Shown here: in pieces, positions 49,415 to 60,689 of the stretch
Numbering within the stretch: the first letter of the stretch is position 1
How the letters are laid out: every line of letters starts with the position of its first letter
Assembly: GCA_947650285.1 (NCBI GenBank)
Contig: CANTFL010000786.1
Coordinates: forward strand, 1 to 64,000
Reading direction: 5' to 3'
DNA length: 64,000 bases
From: Hyaloperonospora brassicae
Taxonomy: Eukaryota; Oomycota; Peronosporomycetes; Peronosporales; Peronosporaceae
Position numbers and translations under genes: made by a program
Notes under the pieces: model-generated
Told to the model about the DNA's origin: nothing
What the model saw: only the letters and a program-made list of their open reading frames with translations
Databases searched by the model: none

Positions 49415-50600
49415 GTGCTGGTTAAAGACGGATCAAGCGTATGCGCTTATGCGCTTGATCTCATTGTGCCTCCGAAGTTGACTTCGGAGATAACTCAGTT
49501 GCCAACGCTAGAACCGAAACGGTTCTTGAGTGATCTGCGTAGTGGCAAAGTCAAGCAGATCTGCATACTCGTCACTGATGTTGAGTATTTGTCCGATATT
49601 CGGTCGGCAACAGTATGTGCTGAGAACGAACGGGTTCTCAGCAGCTCACCGATGGACGAAAGTGTCCTCGATGAGAAGACTCGGATTGAGCGATACACGT
49701 CTCAATCCTGGGAGTCACTTCAGGCAAATATTTTGTATAAGGATTTGATCGAATTCAGGGATGTGTTCCCTGAATCCGTACCTTGCGAGTTGCCTAAGGA
49801 CAAAGGCACTCGACACGAGATCAAGCTCAAACCGGGCTCGAAGTACTGTGTCATGAAGCAGTGGCCACTGTCTCGTGAACAAGTGATAGTGATCGACACG
49901 TTCTTTGCCGATCGCTTAGCAGCGGGCCTTGTGAGGAAGTCAACATCCCCTCACATCTCTCCGACCTTCTGTGTGCGAAAGGCCACAGGAGGATGGCGGA
50001 TAGTGCACGCATTCAACAAATTGAATGCTGCAACGGTACCGGCTCAGACGCCGATACCGAGGAAGGACGTAATCATAGATGGTATGTCAAAGACTACCAT
50101 CATTTCGTTCATAGATCTGATGGATGGATTCTATCAGATCCTGATCCGTGAACGGAAGGTCCCGTTCACGGCAGTGAGCACCCCCCAGCGGGATGCTGTG
50201 GGAGTGGCTAGTTATGCCACAGGGGCTGAGTAATGCCCCTGCAACATTCAATAGATGTGTCACAAATCTGTTGAGATCGGTGCGAGACTTCGCACCGAGT
50301 TACTTCGACGATGTGATCGTTCAGAGCCGGGCTATGGATGGAGTGCCGACGTGGAAGCTCATAAAACTCACGTTCGTCAGGTTCTTCAACTTATGCGCAA
50401 GCATAAGTTGTACGCCAACATCAAGATGTGTATATATGCGGTTGCCAAAAACCACTTCTTGGGTGCGTCGTGGTTAAACACGGTGTACGTTCTGATCCCT
50501 AGGAGATCAAGGCGATCACCGACTGGCCTGTGCCTGTCGATGCCAAGGGACTTCGTAAGTTCCTTGGTCTAGCGGCGTACTTGCACAAGTACTCGCACAA
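49415..50600 (+). pseudogene. Gypsy reverse transcriptase (copy F)
   Basis: A 272-codon frame (49415-50233) covers the spacer, FRDVFPESVPCELP, KGTRHEIKLKPGSKY, SPTFCVRKATGGWRIVHAFN and SFIDLMDGFYQILIRE. A frameshift near 50185 moves to 50193-50477 (EWLVMPQGLSNAPATFNRC and the catalytic YFDDVIVQSR), then the connection segment near 50520-50640 (DAKGLRKFLGLAAYLHKYS). Confidence 0.88.
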
Positions 50601-50644
50601 CTACGCCGAGATGACTGTCCATCTTTCTTGTTTACTCAAGAAAA

Positions 50645-51233
50645 ATGTCAAGTGGTCATGCAACGCTGACTGTAAGCGTTCCTTTACAAAGTATCAAGCA
50701 TAGCTTGATGCAATCGCCCATACTAGCGATTGCGAATGAGGACAGACCATTACATCTGGCCCGTGAAGCCAGCGATTTTTCAATCGTCTGCGCGTTAATG
50801 CAATTCGATACGGATAGCACAAAGCGCGTCATCTGCTATCAATCTCGTCAGATGCAACCAGCTGAGCGTAATTATCCAGTGCATGACAAGAAACTCCTTG
50901 CCATGAAATACGCACTGGCTAAGTTTCGTGTCTAACCTTAAAGATAGATTTTTCATCGTCTATAAGGGCCATGCGTCACTACGCACGTTCGAAAACAGTC
51001 CCCACCTCTCGCAACAAGCGGCGAGGTGGTTGTCTTTCTTCGCGGAGTACAAATTCTCCGTCGATTATAAATCAGGACGACTGACCGTCGCTGACTCCCT
51101 ATCGCGCCATTCCGATTTCGAGTCGGGCGCGCAACTTTTCAGTGCGGACAGTCCCACTGTTGCGGCACTTACAGTCAGTGGCCCGTCTTCAAGGTTACTT
51201 GACGACTTAAGAAAATCCTACGCAGAAGATTAG
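50645..51233 (+). pseudogene. Gypsy RNase H (copy F)
   Basis: ASDFSIVCALMQFD, CYQSRQMQPAERNYPVHDKKL, then, after a frame break near 50930, VYKGHASLRTFENS and AARWLSFFAEYKFSVDYKSG. The first catalytic Asp context (normally WDASD) reads REASD here, so an active-site residue is changed. Confidence 0.82.
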
Positions 51234-51299
51234 GCTCTTCTGCGCTTAATAGATCGTCTGGTGGATCCAACTCGTAAATCGTTGAAAGATTTATCGCTT

Positions 51300-52130
51300 T
51301 GAACCGTTCCTCATCGGATCGGTACACAAAACTAAATGGGTTGCTGAACCATACAGCCGTTGCCGGCGACTCGCTTTGTGTCGTCGTTCCCGCCCATAAC
51401 GATTAGCACTTTTACATCATGTATGAGTGTCTTCATGCCCCAACAGGTGACATCGTGGTAAGGAGAAGACTTAACTTACGGCAAGTTGTGACTTAAACTG
51501 GTCTTTCCAGTATCGTTTTGTGCGCAATTACATTCGTGATTGCTAGATCTGTCAACGGGTTAAGTCTATCCATGTATTCGGTGCACCCTTACAGCCTCTA
51601 CCTGTCCCGCCAGAGTTCTGGCAGTCCGTTTCCATGGACTTCGTCTTTGAATTTCCCGAATACGACCACAAGAATAATGGAATAGTTGTGTTCGTTCACC
51701 GGTTCATTAAGATGGTGCATCTTGCTGCAGTACCCGAGCCGATCACGGCACATGCTGGGCTCGTGTCTTTATCGACACGATATTTCTACTCCAGGGGTCA
51801 ACCCGAGAACTTCGTATCCGACTGTGCCCCTTGGTTCACGGCGGAGTTAAGCAATTCGTGTTCCAATCGCTCGGAGCGCGATTGAAGATGTCAACATCTG
51901 ACCACCCGAAACAGATGGTCCGACGGAACGTGCAAAACGTGTCCTCAAAGAGATCATTTGAGGATATAGTCACTCGTTTTTGAGCTGGAGCGAATTCCTA
52001 CTTATGGTGGAATGCGCCATCAAAAATTTTGTGCATGGTTCAACACAGCACACACCTTTCTTTGTGAATGGATTACGCCATCCACGACTTCCGGCCTTTT
52101 ATGGTGTGACTCTCGAATAAGGAAGAGGGG
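51300..52130 (+). pseudogene. Gypsy integrase (copy F)
   Basis: The zinc finger region is heavily broken. The core at 51634-51885 holds MDFVFEFPEYDHKNNGIVVF and VSDCAPWF (normally SDRDPRF). The Glu region (MVRRNVQ-like, near 51915) is frame-shifted. Clearly inactive. Confidence 0.8.
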
Positions 52131-52189
52131 CTCGCTTGAGCCCAAACCTTTTTTGGCTCTTGCTCATCACGTATCGACGCTAACGTCGT

Positions 52190-52700
52190 CACGTATGATG
52201 CCGATGTCGGTAATGTCGACATCGAAGAAGAGGATCATCTCAATCTTAGCGATGATCATATTTTTTAGTCAGATGATGATGAATGCTGGTATTTTCAGCA
52301 TCGCCAACGACTACTCCAGCGAGGATGATGACACCCTCGCTGATGAACAGAAAGAGAAAAGGACTCTTTCTTCAGTTCGCACGGCAAACTGAACACAACA
52401 AGGCCGAGTCAGCAGAAAGATTTCTGCTGACTCGTGAGTCAGTGGTCTGTTTCGTGCCGGATTCTATCGCTCATGGTGTGGGACGGCAGAAACGGAACGC
52501 TGACAAGCATGGAAGAGCAAAGGTTCTTTCATTCATTGAGATTGACTCATTCCTACTTTCTACGTTGAATCTACCTATACATGCAATGACTAGCGTGGGC
52601 AGAAGTAAACCACTGCCCAAGTATATCGGCCCCTTTTGTGTGCTAAGCCAAAAAGGCAACGCATACACGATTTAGCTGCCACGTAGGATGCGTACGCATC
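52190..52700 (+). pseudogene. Acidic insert and GPY/F domain of integrase (copy F)
   Basis: Asp/Glu-rich codons (VDIEEEDHLN, DDDE) around 52215-52290, then ESAERFLLTRESVV, GRQKRNADKHGRAKVLSF and LPKYIGPFCVLSQKGNAYTI at 52610-52672. It matches copy A in order and spacing. Confidence 0.7.
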
Positions 52701-53090
52701 CTGATTTATGCGTGGTGCGTTACCGCCTGAATTGTTAGTACGATCCCACTTCTGGCGATAAAGATACCCCGCACGTTCAAGAACCTCCATCAAGCTCTTG
52801 CGTTCGCGCTCCAGACGATCAGTCTGGATGCGAAGTGAAGAGACCTCTCCGTTCAGCCGAAAAATCTCTCTGCGAGCTGTCCCCAGCTCTTCGACGAGGG
52901 ACCGAACATCACGCTCAACCAGAAGCTAGACGAGGGCGTAATCGCCACGATCCTTCGACCGATCATTCTCCCTATCCTTGCGGTGTTGCCGCACGGAGCC
53001 GGTCAGAGCGTAGCGTCTGTCCCAATCGTGATCCAAATCCTCGCGCCATTCAACGATTGCGTGATCCATCTTGTATTGGTCGAGATGGTG
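52590..53090 (-). pseudogene. Antisense coiled-coil frame opposite the linker (copy F)
   Basis: The minus strand from about 53088 to 52745 reads through DQYKMDHAIVEWREDLDHD, DRRYALTGSVRQHRKD, RDVRSLVEELGTARREIFRL and TDRLERERKSLMEVLERAGY, with a single in-frame TAG near 52931. Homologous to 2600-2240 of copy A and free of the 1-base deletion seen there. Confidence 0.45.
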
Positions 53091-53340
53091 AGCCGAACTA
53101 CTTGGACGAAGTTTATCTTCTCCTCCACATACGTTGGTGGACTCACACGTTGGTCAACGCTTCCTTGTACAGCGTATTTTGAACCACCGTGACGATTTAG
53201 TATCAAGGAAGAGGTACCTCGTCCATTGTCGGGGTATCCATTCCTGTGGAACAGCTGGGAGTTCCGCTCTCTGCTGATGATGAATGTGCCCTGTCCCGTC
53301 GAGCATTACGACGAAACGCACGCTCTGATGGTGTAGGGCC
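52835..53340 (+). pseudogene. Linker and chromodomain (copy F)
   Basis: The sense linker (CELSPALRRG ... GRDGEPNYLDEV) at 52835-53110 is in one frame. The chromodomain at 53161-53330 (FLVQRILNHRDD, RYLVHCRG, WNSWEFRSLL) is in others. Several frameshifts. Confidence 0.7.
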
Positions 53341-53559
53341 ATCGTCGCACGAACGCCCGGCCGTTATTTAAAGGAATTGCAATGTCTCAATTTCTTGACG
53401 CATCCCGAACGACATGAGCGCCCTCCAGTAGGGATGATTAGGAAGGCAGGCCTCACTCGGAGCGCAAAAAAAGTTGTCGATACAGTTCTGACAGTTGTTC
53501 TTCCACGAGAGACAAGGTACACCTTTATTTCGAGACAGTCGGTGCAACCTAAACATACA

Positions 53560-54520
53560 CGATTAGTGACTTCTGGTCAAAGTTATTGCGAGCTGCAATA
53601 AGTTTGTGAATCCAAGCCTCAAGGCCAACATGATCGATGTTTCCAATGAACTTAGTCCACGCCTGGACCGACGAAACCTCGTCTCGCTTGCGAATACCGC
53701 GATACCATCGAATTCTGAAAAAACATCGATGAAAAACTCATGTTCAGTCCAATAGTTCTTCGCGCTGACTTTAAGATGATGGGTGCTTAACGAGTCAAAG
53801 AGTAAGATTCGACAACTCGTAACAGGTATACCCATACCAATCCCTCAGAGTGTCTAAAGCAGGCACCCAGGGCTTGTCCTCAGAAGCAGGTTATAAAGCG
53901 TTATGATCCTGCTCCACTAGCGTAGTGCCGACGCAGTTATTGGAACTATGATCGCCGCAATCACTGGGATTGCTAAGGCTACGATAACTCCGCAAAGAGT
54001 CTTCGAAATCATCGTGATTACCAACGTCAACATGCTTAGCGCTCGCATCATAGCAATGCGAGCGCGATCGGTTGGATCTCTGCGACGAGTGTTCAGACTC
54101 GTCGGATGAACCGAACTTCTCATGACGCAGAGCCTCGTCAAGACTACCACGAGGTTTGGCCGTTATCATTTTCGCACCCACAGCCTCACGACCCGAATTT
54201 GCGGACGCCTTCAAGTTCGACGAAGATTTTGATATGCCCGAATAGATCACCTCTATCTCGGGTCGACGTCCATGGGACAACCACCCCCAGCCGAAGCTAC
54301 GGATAATGAATCAGCACGTGGACGACCACGTGCACCTGCAACTACGGGTGTTGCATACTGCCTAGTAGCAGCAGTAGGAGATGAGAATCCTGCTACCGAG
54401 TCTTGAACAGCTTGTTATAAGACTGCACGCATCTGTCTAGCCGCTTCATCAGCGGCCTTGTTCGCGCAGCGCATGGACAAATCGTCATGCACTGAAGCTG
54501 GGATAATTGGGGCAAAACTA
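53560..54520 (-). pseudogene. Antisense gene homologous to the 334-residue ORF of copy A
   Basis: Read on the minus strand from about 54480: SMRCANKAADEAARQ, AGFSSPTAATRQYATP, VAGARGRPRAD, PREIEVIYSG, an Asp/Ser/Arg-rich stretch (54280-53891) and, near 53790, LKVSAKNYWTEHEFFIDVF. The order and several residues match the antisense ORF of A (SMRGDSRPA, ATGAAGARG, DPDIEVIYSG, SSSAKNFRAEEGFYLDVF). Stops and frameshifts show it is dead here. Confidence 0.6.
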
Positions 54521-54607
54521 ACAATTGCTCCATTTCCCACAGAGCCACCAAACGATGATCTCTCAAACACCAACTAATATAAATTACTTACTGTGGTGAC
54601 TGTTGAT

Positions 54608-54620
54608 AAAGGGGGGGTGA
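54608..54620 (+). other. Polypurine tract of copy F
   Basis: AAAGGGGGGGTGA directly before the 3' LTR, as in copy A. Confidence 0.8.
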
Positions 54621-55080
54621 TGTAACGGGCTCATATCATTACATAATATTGGTACAAAGGTATCAATTTTTTGATATTATCGATATAGATAATATTTAAT
54701 CGACATCAATCGAGACGAGGTGATGTTGGCGGAATATTACCCCCGAGGATAATATTCTTGAATTCTTCACTTTTGGTTGATGTAGCATCAACATCAACCA
54801 AATCAATCACCAATCGCTGCTGGACGCGCGCAATGGGTGGTGGGCAAAAAAACACATTGGAGATGGTGGTCAAATATAGTTAGACCAAGACAAAGAATAT
54901 TGACAAAGAAACATAACTATATTAAATAACAGTTTTACTTTTGCCCTAGACAGAGCTTTCGGGTTCTGTTTACTTTGCTGCGCTTCCTCGCCACGTGTAC
55001 GTGAAGTCGGTTGCACGCAACCTTGTGTTCAGTCAACACAGAGTCTTGCCAGTCATCTGACAAGGTCGTGCCCCGTTACG
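54621..55080 (+). repeat. 3' LTR of copy F
   Basis: Starts TGTAACGGGC and ends near CCCCGTTAC. From 54671 it differs from the 5' LTR only at the GTGTAC/GTGTAT site and by one extra C. Confidence 0.88.
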
Positions 55081-55089
55081 CTGGAAGTA

Positions 55090-55860
55090 CGTGAAACATC
55101 ATCGACGAGCACCTACAAACGTCTGGATGTTTTCACAATTACAGCTGTTTGGCCACATGTATTTTACCAGCCTGTACAGCGGCCGAGCGCGCCTCCAAAA
55201 GACAGCCACGATTCGTATAGCGCAATAAGTCATCCACACAATCAAAACTACCGATTCCAGCAGCGCGCCCAATAGCTAATCCATGCGGACCCTCCTATCT
55301 CTGATTGTAAGAAAACAAACCACTTATGAATGCCCATTAATAGCTTCATGTGTCATGGCATCTTAAGTAGCCCTCGACCCGATTTTCGTGCAAATATTGT
55401 ACAACTTCCAATGTCCACTACTTGCAGTAGCACCCATTGACGCGGTAGAGCACAGCGCACGTCCTTGTTCATGTAAGACCCGCACAGTCTCAAGATAGCC
55501 GTTTTGACAGGGTAGTCAATATCTTGGAATGTGCATCCCTCTGAGCGCTTAGTCAATAAAATCTGACAAGGTCAAGGTGACCTTGTCATGCCGCACCATC
55601 GATTACTTTTGTTGTGCATCCATCTATTCGATTTGTATGCAAGAAAGTGACAATCGGCAAAGCCTCCTGCAAGTGTCGCACCATCCATTTCATCTGTCGT
55701 GCAGCCATATTTGTGCTTAGTATGTAGACACTCGACTATCTCCAAAAGCGAGCTTTGTTCAGGTCCATCCATGGTTTTGGTCGTGCACCCTTCGTTGCGA
55801 CTTTTGTTAATAAAACGCACAACGTCTAAAAAGCCTGGCATGACAAGTGTTCTAACCTGA
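55090..55860 (-). pseudogene. Ankyrin-repeat protein pseudogene
   Basis: The minus strand encodes degenerate ankyrin units of about 33 residues with the signature often seen in oomycetes: FLDVVRFINKSRNEGCTTKTMDG, LEIVECLHTKHKYGCTTDEMDG (55841-55572), RSEGCTFQDIDYPV (55556-55353) and, near the LTR, a further degenerate unit (AAGIGSFDCVDDLLRY). Frameshifts and stops separate the units, and no start codon with good context is left. It abuts the 3' LTR of copy F, which may have truncated it. Ankyrin repeats mediate protein-protein contacts. Confidence 0.65.
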
Positions 55861-58159
55861 CGTCAGTCTTATCGCATGTCGATGCGACAGGCGCTTGCAG
55901 TAGAGCGAAGAGATTGATTTTTGTAGAAATTGAACTCCACAAACTCTTAGCTCTTCTATAATATCCCGCGTGCGCGGCAAAAGCCAGAACTGAGATTTAG
56001 GTCTAATTTTTTGCTTTACACAATTTTGCCGATAACATTTTTCGCAGCTGAATAGCTACTATTAGGCGTGTTTTCTAACAGGTGGAAAGGAGACAACTCG
56101 TCATCGACTTTTCACAGCAATTATAGCTACATTGTCGCTCGGTGGCGCAAACAAATACTCGACCTTAAATTTTACACAGACTCTCATCTTTGCCACGTTA
56201 TCTACTTTGCACGCCTCCGAAGAAGTGTAGATCTAGTTCTAGTGCGAGGCTCTAGTTGGCTCACGTTCCGATTCCTGGCCGTTTAAGCGCTCGTAGATTA
56301 AACCAAGCTTGTTTGTTGAAGGGTGAATTGCTTTCACACACCATTGGGGCTACGACATTACTAATGAAGTGTGAGTTATCGCTGTAATTAGGGTTCTTGT
56401 GTGTATCAGCGAATTATGAGGTCCAATGGTAGCTTGCCCCTGCATGCGTGACATCACTTTAAAATCAGTGTCGGTGACAAAAGATGGCTCGCTAAACAAC
56501 AAATCTGGGAGAGCGCGACGATGTGCAGATTGCTTAACAATAGCATTCGTAAACACCCTTGAATCAGCCGTGCAATTGCCCTTTGTGAGCTTGATATGAC
56601 AATAGTCAGCGTCATCTTGCAAATTGTGAATTGACGGACGCTTAGCCTGACGGTGGCCTAGTGGGCTAACTTTCGGGATCTGTAGGATAATCTGGTTATA
56701 ATTGACCAAGCTCCCTCATATATCACAAACGGCCTCAAGTATTGGATGTTAAAGGTCAGCTACTATCAATACAATTACGCCTGCGATCATCTCGCGCATT
56801 TCTCCACCATATTGGCATTCAAGTAGTGCTACCGGTCTCCGTCTGCAGTTTCAATCGATTGCGATGAGCATGATGCTGTCAGCAATGTTTACAAAGCTAG
56901 CAAATTTACTTCCGTTCGCTAGCATACATCTGCCCGGACCGAAATCTGCCATCGGTTTTGTATATTGCTTTAACTACATGTGGCTGTCTACAGCTTCCTG
57001 TGTTTCTCAAACTGATTTGAAGATGGCGATGAACGAATAAAGTACGAAGGAGTTGCTGAAAACGGCTACATTAGGGCTAGAAAGTGAGTTTTAGCACAAT
57101 CGTGTGTAAATATTAATGTAAAAGTGAATCTACTGCATCCCAATGTAAGAGATTTGTGCACATCCGAAGTTGACCGAAGTCGAGATTTTAGAACAGGTGA
57201 AGAAGAGAGAAGAACGAGGTCATATTTTAACAGGTGAACACTAGCTGCCCTTTGAACTATATCTCAGTCGGATCGATCTGACCAACATATTACTGTGGCG
57301 CCTGCTGCTTATTCGATGCATCCCAATATGTTTGGATAGATGCTTATAAACATCCCATAACGTTGCATTAGATACTTGCAACCGACACAATAGACAGTAT
57401 GTTCTTGAGCTGTGAATTAGTTAGCTTACCTTCCTGACATGACATATGTCAACTGTGCATGCATTTTATATGTATATTGGTTATAAACGCATTTACCCAG
57501 ACAGCTAGCACCTTTGCTGTATCGACTGAATTCATAGAAAGAAGTATCCTCGAACACCCCCAGTAGGCGCCGCATTTGACAGCGAATTGTAAGATAATTC
57601 GTAGACCCCATGTCGGAAGAAGATACATATAGCATCAATAGATAATCCATCTGATACAGCAAAAATGTCCACAACTAGCATGACAATCCATTGATCCATT
57701 CATTGAATTCAGTAAGAAAAAACTAGTACTGATGCCACAATTCATAGCGACGCCACAATTTCGAACTGTGCAAAAACAATCGTCGCTTCAGCAAATGTAC
57801 ACCTATATATAGCCCACATGTATCCTTAGGAGTGATAGGCCTGCAATCTTTTACGGGAGTGCCCGGGATCTCGTCGCCTGGGACGTCAGCATGATGAAGG
57901 ATATCTTGTTAGCATGAATGCAACTAAAAATGTGCAAAATATATTGTAATTTACGTATTTTTTGTAATATAAAGATAGGTACATACGCTGGCCAGATACA
58001 TGGCAGGTGCCTGAAATCCTAATATAGGAAGACCTAGCACAACAAAAATCGACGGTTGCGGCAGAAAACAGCTTGCGGCTAGCCAATGAAAGTCGATTTA
58101 AACGTACGGTTGCGTCTGAGTAACACAAAAGCCGGTGATTCTCTTTTCTTCACAGCCAG
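55861..58159. other. Intergenic region, no convincing gene
   Basis: The longest frame is 56709-56350 (minus, 119 codons) with no recognisable motif or signal peptide; it could be a decayed gene. Otherwise only short frames. Confidence 0.55.
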
Positions 58160-58173
58160 TCATCTCACATTAT
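58160..58173 (+). promoter_or_regulatory. Oomycete initiator upstream of the effector-like gene
   Basis: TCATCTCACATTAT closely follows the oomycete initiator plus flanking region (TCATTYYNCAWTTT). It lies 41 bases before the ATG at 58214, a normal leader length for these genes. Confidence 0.6.
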
Positions 58174-58213
58174 CCCCAACCACCCTGAGGAACATCGTTG
58201 ACGTCAAACGCCC

Positions 58214-59431
58214 ATGCGATTCGCCCTCGCCGTGCTGTTGGTGTCCAATGCGTTGCTATCATGCATCACGCATTGCTCCGAGCATGCTAGCTCGGAAGCG
58301 ACGAAGACCAACGCCCCTGTAGGACCTCGCCCCGCAACCAACCACTCCAAAAGCGTGTCTGCCGTCCAACTGCATCAAGGGGCGAATGGGATGACGGATC
58401 AAGAGCCGAGGGTACTGAACTCAGAGTTGATGGAAAGCGTCCAAAGTTTCGGGCTTCATATCATACGCAAAGCATTTGATTGGCATTCGAATCCTGAAAT
58501 CTACGCAGACTTCATGAAACAATTTGTTGACGCACCTCCTTCGAAATTTTTATACGCGCCCGCCAAAAACTTCTTTCGAACCATTCCGGAAGACGATCTA
58601 TTGGCCATGGCGTTCTTCCACGGGGCGAGAAGCACATTTTCTCTGTATACAAGCAACTTCATGCACGAACTCTCGATGAGATTTGGTGTAGCTGCTACGG
58701 CAGAGGCACTGTTCGAAATTGGGAACACGAGATTTAATTCTCGGACGTACGTGGCCGCCGACTTGTTGAATGGTCAGATGAAAGAGTGGCTTTTAAACGA
58801 ATTTTCGCCAAGCAAAGTCTTCCAGCTACTTGAGATTCGAAACAAAAACTGCGCACCACACGCAAGATTAATTATCCTGCAAGGCTACATCAACGAGTTT
58901 AATTACACCTACAAGACCAAGTATAATCTATTCAAGACGCTCTCGGAGGTCGATCACGGTACAGCTGACGCAGGTCTGATCAATTCGGAGAAGCTCCACC
59001 GCTTGAAAAATGAGGAGGCGATGATGGAGAAGCTAATCGTTTATGGTATGAAGGATTTGGATAAGTTTCGTGCGATGGAGGTGTTCAAGCTCCAGCCCGT
59101 GCAGCTATTTCAGCCTGAATGCAGCTACGTTGTGAAGGAATTGATGCTGAAAGGAGATCTGAAAGATGCAAGAACCTTCTACGGTGATGGCGCATTCGCC
59201 GACGGAATCTTGCAGGCGCTGGAGCCGAATACTGACACGGACAAAACGGCTGCTGCAAATAGCCTAGACTGGTTGTTTGGTCAGTGGAGAAGCAAGTACG
59301 ACGATACGAGGGTTCTCACGGACAGATTGGCGAATGAAGTAGGACATGTCGACGAAGAGCGAGCGAAAGAAATTGCACGCCGATACGATCTCTGGAAACT
59401 TAGCATCGAAACCGCAGGAGGACATTCGTAA
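58214..59431 (+). CDS. Secreted effector-like protein, 405 residues, no RXLR
   Basis: Intact intronless gene. Signal peptide at residues 1 to about 25 (MRFALAVLLVSNALLSCITHC...). Residues 26-70 are Ser/Thr/Ala-rich and look disordered, where an RXLR-EER would sit, but no RXLR is present (RPAT at 39-42 is not one; EER at 381-383 is far C-terminal). The rest is mostly helical. Segments such as EWLLNEFSPSKVFQLLEI (191-208) and LDWLFGQWRSKYDDTRVLTD (351-370) resemble the W...L...Y helices of WY-type oomycete effectors. N-glycosylation sites NHS (43-45) and NYT (230-232). The start is supported by the initiator at 58160 and by the signal peptide. By inference it is secreted toward the host. The WY assignment needs a structure-based check. 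Confidence 0.82.
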   Translation: MRFALAVLLVSNALLSCITHCSEHASSEATKTNAPVGPRPATNHSKSVSAVQLHQGANGMTDQEPRVLNSELMESVQSFGLHIIRKAFDWHSNPEIYADFMKQFVDAPPSKFLYAPAKNFFRTIPEDDLLAMAFFHGARSTFSLYTSNFMHELSMRFGVAATAEALFEIGNTRFNSRTYVAADLLNGQMKEWLLNEFSPSKVFQLLEIRNKNCAPHARLIILQGYINEFNYTYKTKYNLFKTLSEVDHGTADAGLINSEKLHRLKNEEAMMEKLIVYGMKDLDKFRAMEVFKLQPVQLFQPECSYVVKELMLKGDLKDARTFYGDGAFADGILQALEPNTDTDKTAAANSLDWLFGQWRSKYDDTRVLTDRLANEVGHVDEERAKEIARRYDLWKLSIETAGGHS

Positions 59432-60689
59432 TGTATATTCGTTGCGGCTGCGTTATGTGCTCATTAGCATTTTCAGTCTTTTAAGCATAAATGTCCTAGT
59501 AACATCACGAGTCCTAGCAGAATGACGATATGGCAGAGCAGCAGCAGCAGCAGTTGGCAGTAGGAAACACTAGATATAATTAAGTTAGTGTAATTGAGTG
59601 TCCATATTGTCTTATTCACTTCCTGCGAGTACAAGTGTCAGTTGTACAATACGGCAAGGTAGCTTTAGAGCATCACGGCCGTATATCGGATTCTTTGAAT
59701 GAGAATGTATGAAGTCCACAACTTGTACATAAAAACACATGCCATAAAGTGTAGAGAACAAAAAAATCCGGTGCGGGCCTACTGCATAGGCGTCCCACAC
59801 GCTGTTACTATTGACAGTCTGAGCCACTTGGTCATATGACAGAATCAATGGAGTCTGTCAGATCGTCACGCACGGGATTGTGTGCAAAGGAAGCGAATTT
59901 AACTGAACAAGACTTGCACATCGAATGGAACCTAACACTCACTGTAATCATTGCAGTTAAGTATCAACAATTATTTTTTCTTAACATTCTGTTCGCGAGA
60001 TCAATCACCAAGGCGCATGTTAGAATCTTGCTTACCACTTATCACATCATTTGGCGTTGTGATTGATTTATCTGTCGGCGTTATAGCTTATCAAAGCCGA
60101 TTTACAGTATGTTGTGTTTTTACAGGCTACTGTTATATTTAAAGGCATTTCAACTATATAGCAATATTGTTATAAGTGATTTGTTAATTGCTGCAACGTA
60201 AGGTTTCACAATATTATACGCATCAAATGATCAAATGACGACCGATGTCCTTTCCAAGGTGTGTATTTGTGTTGCAAGTCGATCTTGAGGCGAAAGTAAA
60301 ACAGGAATATAACTATCATGAATATAAACGCTAGGTACTGATTCGCAGCATTCTTTTGCTGTATTCTGTCCCTGAAAATCGCTTGGTCGGCTGATGGACG
60401 TGTCAAACCGTATGAGCTCAAAGCTTTGATATCGATCGAGATAATCACACGCGCGAGCTTTTTCATCTATAGGCGGAACCTCAAAGATAATCTGAACCAC
60501 CATTTTCTACATTATCGGCTACGTTATAAAAGATCAGCGTTCATACTCCCGACAGGGATTACCCGATACATCATTCGGCCCCTCAACTTAGTATGAGAAT
60601 GGAGACCATTTTTTCAAAAAGATGAACAGGAGGGGTTTTGAAGAATAAAGCCTTTGTTCCAACCCCGACATTCCACTTTTTGACTCGCA
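59432..60689. other. Intergenic region downstream of the effector-like gene
   Basis: A short CAG repeat lies at about 59536-59552. Other frames (for example 59848-59612 minus, 78 codons) show no motif. Confidence 0.55.

Larger units (their letters stand above)
46844..55080 (+). mobile_element. Ty3/Gypsy chromodomain retrotransposon, copy F (full-length, decayed)
   Basis: About 8.2 kb, with 459- and 460-bp LTRs and Gag, protease, RT, RNase H, integrase, acidic insert, GPY/F and chromodomain in order, a polypurine tract and antisense ORFs before the 3' LTR. It is the same family as copy A. Many stops and frameshifts break the coding region, while the two LTRs differ at only two positions over their last roughly 410 bp. 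No target duplication could be identified. Confidence 0.93.

Noticed and set aside
56350..56709. 119-codon minus-strand ORF as a gene
   Set aside because: No start context, signal peptide, motif or codon signature beyond being open.
58086..58322. Alternative frame overlapping the effector start
   Set aside because: It lacks a signal peptide and overlaps the better supported gene with its initiator.
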